Positions 34,037 to 42,637 of a DNA stretch of 64,000 nt are shown here, piece after piece; the first letter of the stretch is position 1, and every line of letters starts with the position of its first letter. The notes under the pieces were generated by a model, which had not been told where the DNA came from, did not search any database, and worked only from the letters and a program-made list of their open reading frames with translations. Source of the stretch: Streptomyces rhizoryzae. GTDB lineage: Bacteria > Actinomycetota > Actinomycetes > Streptomycetales > Streptomycetaceae. Both the position numbers and the translations under genes were made by a program. The stretch lies in the NCBI RefSeq assembly GCF_023155275.1, contig NZ_JALMUV010000005.1, positions 62,001 through 126,000 on the forward strand. Reading direction: 5' to 3'.

Positions 34037-36007
34037 TCAGGAGCCGTACGGCAGCCGGCTGAGGGCCGGCGGCGGGGCGATGCCCTCGGTGGCGGTGCCG
34101 GCCGGTGCGGCGGCCGGGTGGCCGGCGGTGGCCCGGGCGAGGGCCGGGGCGCCGCCGGTGACCGGCAGCCGGGCGGCGGTGCGGGCCAGGTCGAGGGTGA
34201 GGGTGGGGCGGGTGGCGGGCGGGTCGATCAGGTGGGCGTCGGTGCCGGCCACGATCAGGGCGAGCCGGTGCCCGGCGGGCACGACGTGGTCGCTCGCGGC
34301 GAGGCGGAGGGTGAGGGTGTAGGGCGTGCCGGGGGTGAGCGGGTGGCCGCGGTGCGGGTCGGTGGCGTGGCCGAGGTCGGCCCAGCCGCGGCTGAAGACG
34401 GTGGCGCCGACACCGGTGGTGTCGGCGGCGGTCTCCTTGAAGCAGCCGGTGTCGGCGGGGGTGCCGGCGCCCCAGCAGGTCGTCCCGGTCAGGGTGCGGA
34501 TGCCCTCCCCGTCGCCGGCGTAGTTCCGGATGGTGTCCGGGCCGAGGTCGACCAGCACGGCCGAGAGGTGCGCGCTGGTGGTGCTGGGGGTGGCGGTGAC
34601 GGTGACCGTGCCGGCGCCGGAGAGCCGCAGCGGGGCGGTCAGCGGCCCGGTGGTGAAGGCGGCCTTGTCCGGGGTGGCCCGGTCGGCGTCGGCGGCCCAG
34701 TCGGCCTCGCCGCGGGCGGGGTCGTCGGTGAAGGCCGCGGTCCGGCCGGACGGGGCGGGCCGGGTGCCGAGGACCCCGGCGCCGGCGGTGGTGCCGGGGC
34801 GCGGGTAGACGGTCACCGAGGCGGTGCCGGGGGCGGGCCAGCGGGCGTCGGTGGTCCAGGTGCCGGGGGCGCGTTCGATGTCGGCCATCGGCGCGCGTTC
34901 GATGCCGTTGCGGTAGCCCATCAGGTAGTGGTCGAACCACCGGTGGAGGGTGTCCACCCAGGCGCCGCGCCGGTAGTCGAAGGGGTCGACGTGGCCGGTC
35001 TGGGAGAGCCAGATCTTGCGCTGGACGCCGTGCCGGGCGAGCGCGTCCCACCACTGGCCGACGTGCTGGGTACGGACGTTGAGGTCCTGCATGCCGTGGA
35101 CGAGGAAGACGCTGGCGCGGACCTTGCCCGCGCTGCGGACGTAGTCGCGCTCGGTCCACAGGCCGGTCCAGTCGCCGTTGCGCGGGGCGCCGTCGGCGAG
35201 CTTGCGCTGGACGGCGGCGCAGTTCCCGTGCGCGCCGGGGCTCTCGACGGCGTCGGCGAGGCCGTCCGGGCCGCCGTCGTAGAGCGGGGCGCCCTGGGCG
35301 AAGTAGTAGTCGTACCAGGAGGAGATGCCGGAGATCGGGACGATGGTCGCGAGGCCGGGGACGCCGGTGGCGGCGACGCCGTTGGCGATGGTGGCGTCCC
35401 AGCTCTTGCCGATCATGCCGGTGCGGCCGTTGGACCAGCCGGCGGTGACGGGGCTGCCGCCGGTGCGGGCGGTGTAGCCGCGGGCCCGGCCGTTCAGCCA
35501 GTCGACGACAGCCTTGGCGGACTGGATGTCGGAGCGGCCGCCGACGTCGACGCAGCCGTCGGAGCGATTGGTTCCGGCCAGATCGACGAGGACGGTCGCA
35601 TAGCCGCGGGGGACGAAGTAGTTGTCGTAGAACAGCGGGAACCCGATCGGCCGGCCCTGGGCGTCATAGGTCTTCTTCTGGCTCTCGTTGCCGCGTCCGC
35701 AGCAGGAGTAGTAGGGGCTGGCATCCATGATCACCGGTATCCGGCGGCCCTGCCGGGCGGGTTCGGCGGGCCGGATGATGTCGGCCGCGACCCGGTCGGG
35801 GCGGCCGTCCGCGTCGCCGTCCAGCCCGGTGTCCACCCAGACCGTCTCGCGGATGGCGTGGTCGTAGGAGTAGACGGGCCGGCTCTCCCCGGGCGGTGGG
35901 GCCGCACTCGCCGCGGGTGGCCCGGCGAGCAGGGCGAGGAGGGCGAGGACGGCCGCGCCGACGAGCGTGGTCCATGGGGTGTGGGGTAGTCCCCTCCGTA
36001 TCGTCAC
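34037..36007 (-). CDS. Secreted Xaa-Pro dipeptidyl-peptidase-like S15 hydrolase
   Basis: A 656-residue exported alpha/beta hydrolase with a signal peptide (hydrophobic 15-33, AASA-A cleavage). The catalytic triad reads Ser202 (IGKSWDA), Asp308 (HGMQDLN) and His339 (TGHVD). The C-terminal beta-rich jelly-roll (from about 410) is the S15 C-terminal domain. It would cleave X-Pro dipeptides from peptide N-termini outside the cell. It is divergent from the M1 aminopeptidase, with a 165 bp shared promoter region. Confidence 0.92.
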   Translation of the reverse strand: MTIRRGLPHTPWTTLVGAAVLALLALLAGPPAASAAPPPGESRPVYSYDHAIRETVWVDTGLDGDADGRPDRVAADIIRPAEPARQGRRIPVIMDASPYYSCCGRGNESQKKTYDAQGRPIGFPLFYDNYFVPRGYATVLVDLAGTNRSDGCVDVGGRSDIQSAKAVVDWLNGRARGYTARTGGSPVTAGWSNGRTGMIGKSWDATIANGVAATGVPGLATIVPISGISSWYDYYFAQGAPLYDGGPDGLADAVESPGAHGNCAAVQRKLADGAPRNGDWTGLWTERDYVRSAGKVRASVFLVHGMQDLNVRTQHVGQWWDALARHGVQRKIWLSQTGHVDPFDYRRGAWVDTLHRWFDHYLMGYRNGIERAPMADIERAPGTWTTDARWPAPGTASVTVYPRPGTTAGAGVLGTRPAPSGRTAAFTDDPARGEADWAADADRATPDKAAFTTGPLTAPLRLSGAGTVTVTATPSTTSAHLSAVLVDLGPDTIRNYAGDGEGIRTLTGTTCWGAGTPADTGCFKETAADTTGVGATVFSRGWADLGHATDPHRGHPLTPGTPYTLTLRLAASDHVVPAGHRLALIVAGTDAHLIDPPATRPTLTLDLARTAARLPVTGGAPALARATAGHPAAAPAGTATEGIAPPPALSRLPYGS

Positions 36008-36172
36008 GGGCGGACGGTAGCGCGGGTCAACTCCCGGGCAGAAGAGGGCCGCAGGGGACGCATGTCGACGAGATGTCGGTCATGTGTCAAATGGGGCCAT
36101 GGACATGACGTGGGGCGGGGTGCGCACATAAGGTCCTCAACAGTTCCACCCCCCCTACGAGTTGGAGGACTC

Positions 36173-37672
36173 GTGCGTCACAGACTCCTGGTCCCGGGCG
36201 CGGCCGCGCTGAGCCTGCTGCTGGCGATCCCGGCGGCGGCCGCCGGCCTCGATGTCCACGGCACCCCGGGCGCCCCGGGCGCGGGCGACAGCTACTACCC
36301 CGAGAGCGGCAACGGCGGGTACCGCGTCTCCCACTACGACCTGCGGCTGAAGTACCAGCCGAAGACGGACCTGCTGGAGGGCACGGCGACCCTGCTCGCC
36401 CGGACCACGCAGGACCTCTCCCGCTTCAACCTGGACTTCGGCCTCCAGGTCAGCGAGGTCCGGGTGAACGGCAAGAAGGCCGCCTTCGCCACCTCCTCCA
36501 AGCACGAGCTGGAGGTCACTCCGGCCGCGCCGCTGGAGAAGGGCAAGGACATCACCGTGGTGGTCCGCTACGCGGGCAAGCCCTCGGAGCTGAAGATCGA
36601 CGGCTTCACCGCCTGGGCCCGTACGCCGGACGGCGCGGTGGTGGCCCAGGAGCCGGATTCGGCCGTGTGGTGGTTCCCCAGCAACGACCACCCCACCGAC
36701 AAGGCGACGTACGACATCTCGGTCGCGGTGCCGGACGGCACCCAGGCGCTCAGCAACGGCGTACTGGCCTCGCAGTCCTCCAAGCTCGGCTGGACCCGCT
36801 ACAACTGGCGCTCGGACAAGCCGCAGGCGACGTACCTGACGACGCTGGCGATCGGCAAGTTCGACATCACCACCGACACCACCGCCGGCGGACTGCCGGT
36901 GATCAACGCGGTCAGCCCGGACCTGGGCGCCAACCTCGGCTCGGCGCGCGCCAGCATCGAGCGCACCACCGAGATCACCGAGTGGCTGGAAAGCGTCTTC
37001 GGCCCGTACCCGTTCAACGCCGTCGGCGGCTACGTCCCCAACGTCCCGGCCGGGTACGCGCTGGAGACCCAGACCCGGCCGTTCTACGGCAAGAAGGCGT
37101 TCGACCGGGGCACCAACGTCTCGGTGGTGGTGCACGAGCTGGCCCACCAGTGGTACGGCGACAGCGTGTCGCTCAAGGACTGGAAGGACATCTGGCTCAA
37201 CGAGGGCTTCGCCGCGTACAGCCAGTGGCTGTGGTCGGAGAAGGAGGGCGAGGGCACCGCGCAGCAGCTGGCGGACTACGTCTACGCCCAGCACCCGGCC
37301 GACGACCCCTTCTGGACGGTCAAGCCGGGCGACCCGGGCGCGGACCGGCAGTTCGACTCGGCGGTCTACGACCGCGGCGCACTGGCCCTCCAGGCGCTCC
37401 GCAACAAGATCGGCGACAAGGTCTTCTTCGACCTCCTCAAGTCCTGGCCGACGGAGCACCGGTACGGCAACGCGGCGGTCGGGGACTTCGTGAAGTTCGC
37501 GGAGAAGAAGTCCGGCACGCCGCTGGCCGGCTTCTTCGACACCTGGCTGTACCAGCCGGTCAAGCCGGCCGCGGGGGCCGGGGCGAAGGCGTTCGCCGCG
37601 CGCGGGCTGGTCGCCCAGCCCAAGTCCTGGAAGCAGATCGCGGCCACCCACGACGTGCACGGCGGGCACTGA
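36173..37672 (+). CDS. Secreted M1-family metallopeptidase
   Basis: A 499-residue precursor with a signal peptide (cleavage near AAAA-GLD). The gluzincin site is VVHELAHQWYGD with His321, Glu322 and His325, and the third ligand is Glu344 in WLNEGFA. The N-terminal beta domain and catalytic domain are present, but the long ERAP-type C-terminal domain of PepN is absent, as in short secreted M1 enzymes. Start is GTG at 36173 behind GGAGGACTC. It would release N-terminal residues from extracellular peptides. Confidence 0.92.
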   Translation: MRHRLLVPGAAALSLLLAIPAAAAGLDVHGTPGAPGAGDSYYPESGNGGYRVSHYDLRLKYQPKTDLLEGTATLLARTTQDLSRFNLDFGLQVSEVRVNGKKAAFATSSKHELEVTPAAPLEKGKDITVVVRYAGKPSELKIDGFTAWARTPDGAVVAQEPDSAVWWFPSNDHPTDKATYDISVAVPDGTQALSNGVLASQSSKLGWTRYNWRSDKPQATYLTTLAIGKFDITTDTTAGGLPVINAVSPDLGANLGSARASIERTTEITEWLESVFGPYPFNAVGGYVPNVPAGYALETQTRPFYGKKAFDRGTNVSVVVHELAHQWYGDSVSLKDWKDIWLNEGFAAYSQWLWSEKEGEGTAQQLADYVYAQHPADDPFWTVKPGDPGADRQFDSAVYDRGALALQALRNKIGDKVFFDLLKSWPTEHRYGNAAVGDFVKFAEKKSGTPLAGFFDTWLYQPVKPAAGAGAKAFAARGLVAQPKSWKQIAATHDVHGGH

Positions 37673-37679
37673 CCGGACA

Positions 37680-37723
37680 CCGGCGGGCGGGACCGGAGCG
37701 GGTGCGCCGGTCCCGCCCGCCGG
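37680..37723. terminator. Bidirectional terminator between converging genes
   Basis: CCGGCGGGCGGGACCGG (37680-37696) and CCGGTCCCGCCCGCCGG (37707-37723) form a perfect 17-bp stem with a 10-base loop. It occupies almost the whole 55 bp between the M1 peptidase and the converging MpaB-family gene. Confidence 0.85.
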
Positions 37724-37727
37724 CGCG

Positions 37728-38618
37728 TCACCGCAGGCCCGCGCGGTACTCCCGGCGGGCCCGGCGGGCGGGCGGCAGATAGCGCAGCCGCTCCGGCAGG
37801 ACCGGCACGACCGTGCGCACCACCCGGCCCAGCCGGCGCAGCCGGCGCTCCTGGGCGTCGGTCCACGGCAGGCCGAGGGCGCGCCGGGCGTCCGCCGGCA
37901 TCAGGCCGATGGTCAGGAAGCGGAGGAGCCGGAGGAAGCCGGGCCGCAGCACCGGCCAGCCGAGCCGCAGCAGCAGCCGCAGCCACCGGGGACCGCGGTC
38001 GGGGGGCGGCAGCGGCCGGTCGGTGGCGAGCAACTCTCTTACCACGGCGGTCTGTTCGAGTTCGGTGTCGAGGACCTCGCGGTAGTACGGCCAGAACTCC
38101 TCGATGGTCTGCGGCAGGTCGCGGTCGCGGAGGCCCAGGACCCGGCCGACCCGGAGCCACTCCGCGTAGAGCCGCCGCTCCTGCGCCGGGGTGAAGGGGC
38201 GGCCGAGGTAGCGCTGGGCGTGCCGGAAGACCGGGTAGCCGGTGGCGTGCACCCAGGCGTAGCAGGCGGGGTTGAGCGCGTGGTACGCCCGGCCGTGCGC
38301 GTCGGTGCCCCGGATGGTGCGGTGCAGCGTCCGCAGCCGCCGGCCCTCCTCGGCGGCCCGCGCACCGCCGTACACCCACAGCTGATAGGAGGCCAGGGAC
38401 CGCTCCCCGCGGCCCCACGGGTCGGTGCGGAAGACGGAGTGGTCGGCCACGCCGGCGCCCACCGCGGGGTGCGCGACCTGGAGGGTCAGCGCGGCGGGCA
38501 GGCTCAGCAGCGTCCTGACGTCCCCGACCAGCGACCAGAGCACCCCGCCGGGCGGGGGCGGCACCGGGTCGGCACGTACCGGCTTCATCCGTTCTACGCC
38601 CATTCGTGCGGTGTTCAT
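37728..38618 (-). CDS. MpaB/DUF2236-family oxygenase-like protein
   Basis: A 296-residue protein of the oxygenase MpaB (latex-clearing/DUF2236) family. Family marks are LWSLVGDVRTLLSLPAALTLQVAHP near the start, GVADHSVFRTDPWGR, and ACYAWVHATGYPVF with the candidate haem or metal histidines. No signal peptide is seen. The start is uncertain: I use the ATG at 38618 behind GGGGAAACGG. Substrate and reaction are not established. It is divergent from the sphingomyelinase gene. Confidence 0.75.
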   Translation of the reverse strand: MNTARMGVERMKPVRADPVPPPPGGVLWSLVGDVRTLLSLPAALTLQVAHPAVGAGVADHSVFRTDPWGRGERSLASYQLWVYGGARAAEEGRRLRTLHRTIRGTDAHGRAYHALNPACYAWVHATGYPVFRHAQRYLGRPFTPAQERRLYAEWLRVGRVLGLRDRDLPQTIEEFWPYYREVLDTELEQTAVVRELLATDRPLPPPDRGPRWLRLLLRLGWPVLRPGFLRLLRFLTIGLMPADARRALGLPWTDAQERRLRRLGRVVRTVVPVLPERLRYLPPARRARREYRAGLR

Positions 38619-38808
38619 CCGTTTCCCCATCATACGGCCGCCCCCGGCGACCGGCGGTCCCACGGGCCGGTGCCGGGGCGGCGGGGTGCCAAGGGCGGCG
38701 GGCGGGCGGCGGGCCGGGACTCACCCCGCCGGCAAGGGGACTTCACCGCCGCGCCGCGCCTCTGCATCCTTTCGCCTCCGAATCCGTCCATCTCCCGCCC
38801 ATCGGACG

Positions 38809-38833
38809 GTTACCTGGAAGTAACTCCAGCTGG
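38809..38833 (+). promoter_or_regulatory. Palindromic operator-like elements upstream of the sphingomyelinase gene
   Basis: GTTAC CTGGAA GTAAC (38809-38824) is a perfect 5-6-5 inverted repeat, followed at once by the palindrome CCAGCTGG (38826-38833). They lie 57-81 bp before the sphingomyelinase start, in the divergent region with the MpaB-family gene. Confidence 0.45.
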
Positions 38834-38889
38834 TTTGATGTGCGTCGCCGGTGCACGCCCCCATGTCCCCACCTCCACAGGGAGTTTCC

Positions 38890-39864
38890 GTGCCGCACTC
38901 CGTGCCGCGTACGTTCCGGACCGCCGCCCTCGCCGGGGCCCTGGCCGTCGCCGCGCTGGCCGCCACGTCCCCCACCGCGACGGCCGCCACCGCGCCCCGG
39001 CTGAAGGTGCTCAGCTACAACACCTTCCTGATGAGCAAGAACCTCTACCCCAACTGGGGCCAGGACCACCGCGCCCAGGCGATCACCGCGGCGGACTTCT
39101 TCCACGGCAACGACGTCGTCGTGCTCCAGGAAGCCTTCGACAACTCCTCCTCGGACGCGCTGAAGGCGCGGGCCGCCGCGGAGTACCCGCACCAGACACC
39201 GGTGGTCGGCCGCAGCCGGAGCGGCTGGGACGCCACCGGCGGCGCCTACTCGGCCGTCACGCCCGAGGACGGCGGGGTGACGCTGCTGAGCAAGTGGCCG
39301 ATCCTGCGCAAGGAGCAGTACGTCTACCAGGACGCCTGCGGTTCGGACGCCTTCTCCAACAAGGGCTTCGTCTACGCCGTCCTGGACGTGGGCGGCACCC
39401 GGGTGCACGTGGTCGGCACCCATACCCAGTCCACCGACTCGGGCTGCAAGGCCGGTGAGGCGGCCGCCGACCGGGCCAGGCAGCTCAAGGAGATCGACGC
39501 CTTCCTCGACGCCCGGAACATCCCGGCGGACGAGGAGGTCATGGTGGCCGGCGACCTCAACATCGACTCCCACGGCACGGAGTACCAGGCCCTGCTGGCC
39601 AACGGCGATCTCGCGGCCGCCGACAGCCGCACCGGCCACCCGTACTCCTTCGACACCCAGGAGAACTCGATCGCCCGCTACCGCTACCCCGGCGAGCCCC
39701 GCGAGGACCTGGACTACGTGCTGTTCCGCAACGGCCACGCCCGGCCCGCCGACTGGCACAACACCGTGGTCGAGGAGGAGTCGGCGCCCTGGACCGTCTC
39801 CAGCTGGGGCAAGGACTACACCTACACCAACCTCTCCGACCACTACCCGCTGCGCGCCGGCTGA
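38890..39864 (+). CDS. Secreted sphingomyelinase C-like phosphodiesterase
   Basis: A 324-residue exported enzyme of the endonuclease/exonuclease/phosphatase fold. A signal peptide ends near ATAATA. The metal site is marked by VLSYNTFL, LQEAFDN (Glu), GTHTQS, AGDLNID and the catalytic SDHYPL at the C-terminus, all as in bacterial neutral sphingomyelinases. It would split sphingomyelin or a related phospholipid to a phosphorylated headgroup. The GTG at 38890 has GGGAG five bases upstream. A hairpin terminator follows directly. Confidence 0.88.
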   Translation: MPHSVPRTFRTAALAGALAVAALAATSPTATAATAPRLKVLSYNTFLMSKNLYPNWGQDHRAQAITAADFFHGNDVVVLQEAFDNSSSDALKARAAAEYPHQTPVVGRSRSGWDATGGAYSAVTPEDGGVTLLSKWPILRKEQYVYQDACGSDAFSNKGFVYAVLDVGGTRVHVVGTHTQSTDSGCKAGEAAADRARQLKEIDAFLDARNIPADEEVMVAGDLNIDSHGTEYQALLANGDLAAADSRTGHPYSFDTQENSIARYRYPGEPREDLDYVLFRNGHARPADWHNTVVEEESAPWTVSSWGKDYTYTNLSDHYPLRAG

Positions 39865-39884
39865 CCGGTCCGCCAAACGCCGCA

Positions 39885-39922
39885 GGGCGGCCGCGGCGGC
39901 CCGGAGGCTGCCGCGGCCGCCC
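39885..39922. terminator. Bidirectional terminator between sphingomyelinase and permease genes
   Basis: GGGCGGCCGCGGC (39885-39897) and GCCGCGGCCGCCC (39910-39922) pair perfectly (13 bp) around a 12-base loop, in the 91 bp between two converging genes. Confidence 0.8.
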
Positions 39923-39955
39923 TTGGCAGGCCGTGGGGTTACGGTGCCGCGCGGC

Positions 39956-41416
39956 TCACTCGGCGAGTTCGCGCTCGGCGGCGATCCGGCTCACCCGGCC
40001 GCGGACCGCGAACCAGCCGCCGACCAGCGCCGCGGCCAGCACCGGGATCAGCAGCACGGTCTTCCGGCCGACACCGTCGTCGAACCACATCAGCACGATG
40101 ACGCCGAGCAGGAAGGCGATGGTGGCCAGGTCGGTGACCGGGGTGCCGGGGAGGCGGAAGCGCGGGCGCTCGACCAGTCCCTGCTTGGAGCGGCGCACGA
40201 ACACCATGTGGCAGATCATGATCGTGCACCAGGTGCTGATGATGCCGAGCGCCGCGATGTTGATGACGATCTCGAACGCGTCGCTGGGCAGCCAGTAGTT
40301 CAGCCCGACGCCGAGCACGCACACCGCGGAGGTGAGCATGATGCCGCCGTAGGGGACCTGGTTGCGGTTCATCCGCCCGGCGAACTTCGGCGCGGAGCCG
40401 GCCATGGACATCGAGCGCAGGATGCGGCCGGTGGAGTACAGGCCGGAGTTCAGGCTGGACATCGCGGCGGTGAGCACGACGAGGTTCATCACGTCGCCGG
40501 CGTGCGGGATGCCGACGTGGGACAGCACGGTGACGAACGGGCTCTCGTTGGCGCTGAAGACGTTCCACGGCAGCAGCATCGCCAGCAGGATCACCGAGCC
40601 GACGTAGAAGATGCCGACCCGCCACATGATCGAGTTCACGGCCTTGGGCACGATCTTCTGCGGCTCGCTGGTCTCACCGGCGGTGACGCCGACCAGCTCG
40701 ACGGCCGAGTAGGCGAAGACCACGCCCTGGAGCACGATCACCACGGGCAGCAGACCGGTCGGGAACAGGCCGCCGTGGTCGGTGATCAGGTGCAGGCCCG
40801 GGGTGTGCCCGTCGACCGGGTGCTGGGTGGCCAGCAGGAAGATCCCGATGAACATGAAGACCACCAGCGCCGCGACCTTGATGATCGCGAACCAGAACTC
40901 CATCTCACCGAAGATCTTCACCGAGATGAGGTTGATCGAGAGCACCACCGCCAGCGCGATCAGCGCCATCACCCACTGCGGAATGCTGGTGAACAGGCTC
41001 CAGTAGTGGGTGTAGAGGGCGATCGCGGTGATGTCGGCGATACCGGTCGTGGACCAGTTGACCACGTACATCCAGCCCGCCGCGTAGGCGCCCTTCTCGC
41101 CCAGGAACTCCCGGGCGTAGGAGACGAAGGAGCCGGAGGACGGGCGGTGCACGACCAGTTCGCCCAGTGCGCGGACGACGAAGAAGGCGAAGAGCCCGCA
41201 GACCGCGTAGGCGACGGCCAGGGCCGGGCCGGCGGAGTGCAGCCGGCCGCCGGCGCCCAGGAAGAGCCCGGTACCGATCGCGCCGCCGATGGCGATCATG
41301 TTGATGTGCCGGCTCTTGAGACCCTTGCTGTAGCCGGCGTCTCCCGCGTCCTGCCGGACCCCGCTCCCCCCGTCCGATGGCCGCTGGGCTTCATCCACGA
41401 CGGTTTCAGTGCTCAC
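39956..41416 (-). CDS. Amino-acid permease (APC family, AnsP/GABA-permease-like)
   Basis: A 486-residue, 12-helix amino-acid/proton symporter. The first helix holds IAIGGAIGTGLFLGAGG, the substrate-binding unwound segment of the AAT subfamily, and the loop GEMEFWFAIIKV is conserved among Asn, Lys and GABA permeases. The substrate cannot be fixed; L-asparagine-type is a reasonable guess. I chose the GTG at 41416, after which the sequence matches the family; the ribosome site is weak. A palindrome at 41552-41576 lies 136 bp upstream. Confidence 0.88.
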   Translation of the reverse strand: MSTETVVDEAQRPSDGGSGVRQDAGDAGYSKGLKSRHINMIAIGGAIGTGLFLGAGGRLHSAGPALAVAYAVCGLFAFFVVRALGELVVHRPSSGSFVSYAREFLGEKGAYAAGWMYVVNWSTTGIADITAIALYTHYWSLFTSIPQWVMALIALAVVLSINLISVKIFGEMEFWFAIIKVAALVVFMFIGIFLLATQHPVDGHTPGLHLITDHGGLFPTGLLPVVIVLQGVVFAYSAVELVGVTAGETSEPQKIVPKAVNSIMWRVGIFYVGSVILLAMLLPWNVFSANESPFVTVLSHVGIPHAGDVMNLVVLTAAMSSLNSGLYSTGRILRSMSMAGSAPKFAGRMNRNQVPYGGIMLTSAVCVLGVGLNYWLPSDAFEIVINIAALGIISTWCTIMICHMVFVRRSKQGLVERPRFRLPGTPVTDLATIAFLLGVIVLMWFDDGVGRKTVLLIPVLAAALVGGWFAVRGRVSRIAAERELAE

Positions 41417-41551
41417 TGGTGGTTCATCTCGCTTTCGGAGAGCTTGACCATGACCGGCTCCGCGGGTCGCGCGAACGGCCAGTCGGCACACCTTCCCCGA
41501 AGAGCGGACCGCCGTCTGTGGGAGATTTCACATGGCGGACTTAAGACCAGG

Positions 41552-41576
41552 TATTTGTCCGCCTTTGTGGCAAATA
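41552..41576. promoter_or_regulatory. Operator-like inverted repeat TATTTG-n13-CAAATA
   Basis: TATTTG (41552-41557) and CAAATA (41571-41576) are perfect arms 13 bases apart, inside AT-rich DNA. They are centred about 150 bp upstream of the permease start. Binding protein unknown. Confidence 0.45.
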
Positions 41577-41644
41577 ACACGGCGGTGTGGCCGCAGCGGC
41601 GATGAGTGTTCGCCAGTTTGCCGACTTCGCTCTACTCGCCGGTA

Positions 41645-41655
41645 GCGAAATTCGC
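41645..41655. promoter_or_regulatory. Short palindrome GCGAAATTCGC
   Basis: GCGAA-A-TTCGC is a perfect 11-base palindrome about 115 bp before the MerR start. It could be an operator for MerR autoregulation or for the permease; this is a guess from position. Confidence 0.35.
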
Positions 41656-41758
41656 TTGCTCGCGCCCGTCGCATCTGTACCCCCGGCCCGCACGCTGCGT
41701 GACGCCCGGTACGTGCGGCGGGCGCCGCGGAGGTTTCACAGCTGTGGTGAGACAGCAA

Positions 41759-41764
41759 TACTGT
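41759..41764 (+). promoter_or_regulatory. -10 box TACTGT of leaderless MerR promoter
   Basis: TACTGT lies 5 bases before the ATG at 41770, with TTCACA (41735-41740) as a possible -35 at 18 bp spacing. No ribosome site precedes the gene, so the message is probably leaderless. Confidence 0.55.
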
Positions 41765-41769
41765 TGAAC

Positions 41770-42597
41770 ATGATGGAGTCCGCCCCCGGTCTGACCGTCG
41801 ACGAGCTCGCCGCCCGCGCGGGCGTGACGGTCCGCACGATCCGCTTCTACAGCACCCGCGGTCTGCTCCCGCCGCCCGAGATCGGACCGCGCCGGGTCGG
41901 CCGCTACGGACCGGACCACCTCTCACGGCTCGCGCTCATCGAGGAGCTCCAGCACCAGGGCATGACGCTGTCCGCCATCGAACGCTACCTGGCGCAGCTG
42001 CCGCCCGACCTGAGCGCCCAGGACCTGGCCATCCACCGGGCGCTGGTGGCCGGCTGGATCCCGGACCAGGCCGAGGACGCGACCCTGGAGCAGCTGGAGC
42101 GGCGGGCCGGCCGGGAGCTGACCGAGGAGGACCTCGACCGGCTGGCGGCGATGAACGTCCTGGTGCGGACCGAGGACCCGGGGGTCTACCGCGTCGATCC
42201 GGGGCTGCTGCACCTGGGGGCCCGGCTGCTCGACGTGCCGATCGCGCTGGAGACGATCCTGGCGGCGCGCACCGTCGTCATCGAGCACACCCGCTCGGCG
42301 GCCCGGGAGCTCAGCCGCCTCTTCAAGGACGAGGTGTGGGAGCCGTACCGGGACGGCGGGCCGGACGCGGCGGAGATGGCGCGGATGAAGTCGCTGTCGG
42401 CGCATATGCAGCCGATGGTGGTGCAGGCGCTGGTCACGGCGTTCCAGCGGTCGATGAAGGAAGAGCTGCGGGAGTGGCTCGGCACGGGCGGCCGCGACGG
42501 ACACGACAGCGGGGACGGCCGGGACGGCCGGGAGGCCGGGGCCGCCGGGGCGCGTCCCGGCGGGGGCGACGGCGGCGGCGCCACCGGCGCGGGGTGA
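41770..42597 (+). CDS. MerR-family transcriptional regulator
   Basis: A 275-residue regulator. The winged helix-turn-helix occupies residues 9-75 (LTVDELAARAGVTVRTIRFYSTRGLLPPPEIG). The C-terminal 150 residues have no cysteine metal site, so it senses something other than metals. A Gly/Asp-rich tail ends the protein. It converges on the fadB-like gene, 40 bp away across a terminator, so it is the natural candidate to control the beta-oxidation cluster. ATG at 41770 or the next codon (41773). Confidence 0.85.
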   Translation: MMESAPGLTVDELAARAGVTVRTIRFYSTRGLLPPPEIGPRRVGRYGPDHLSRLALIEELQHQGMTLSAIERYLAQLPPDLSAQDLAIHRALVAGWIPDQAEDATLEQLERRAGRELTEEDLDRLAAMNVLVRTEDPGVYRVDPGLLHLGARLLDVPIALETILAARTVVIEHTRSAARELSRLFKDEVWEPYRDGGPDAAEMARMKSLSAHMQPMVVQALVTAFQRSMKEELREWLGTGGRDGHDSGDGRDGREAGAAGARPGGGDGGGATGAG

Positions 42598-42629
42598 CGG
42601 GGGCGGACCGCGCGGACCCGCCCCCGTCA
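42595..42629. terminator. Bidirectional terminator between merR-like and fadB-like genes
   Basis: TGACGGGGGCGG (42595-42606) and CCGCCCCCGTCA (42618-42629) form a perfect 12-bp stem that includes the MerR stop codon. It fills the gap between the two converging genes. Confidence 0.8.
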
Positions 42630-42637
42630 GGCGTGGG

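Larger units (their letters stand above)
41417..41769. other. Divergent regulatory region between permease and MerR genes
   Basis: 353 bases without a credible gene. It is AT-rich for this genome at 41525-41580 and 41640-41660, and it holds two palindromic elements (41552-41576 and 41645-41655) and the MerR gene's own promoter. Confidence 0.55.

Noticed and set aside
38809..38830. PHO box in front of the sphingomyelinase gene
   Set aside because: The two 11-bp units match GTTCACC at only about four and three of seven positions, much worse than the repeat at 17072.
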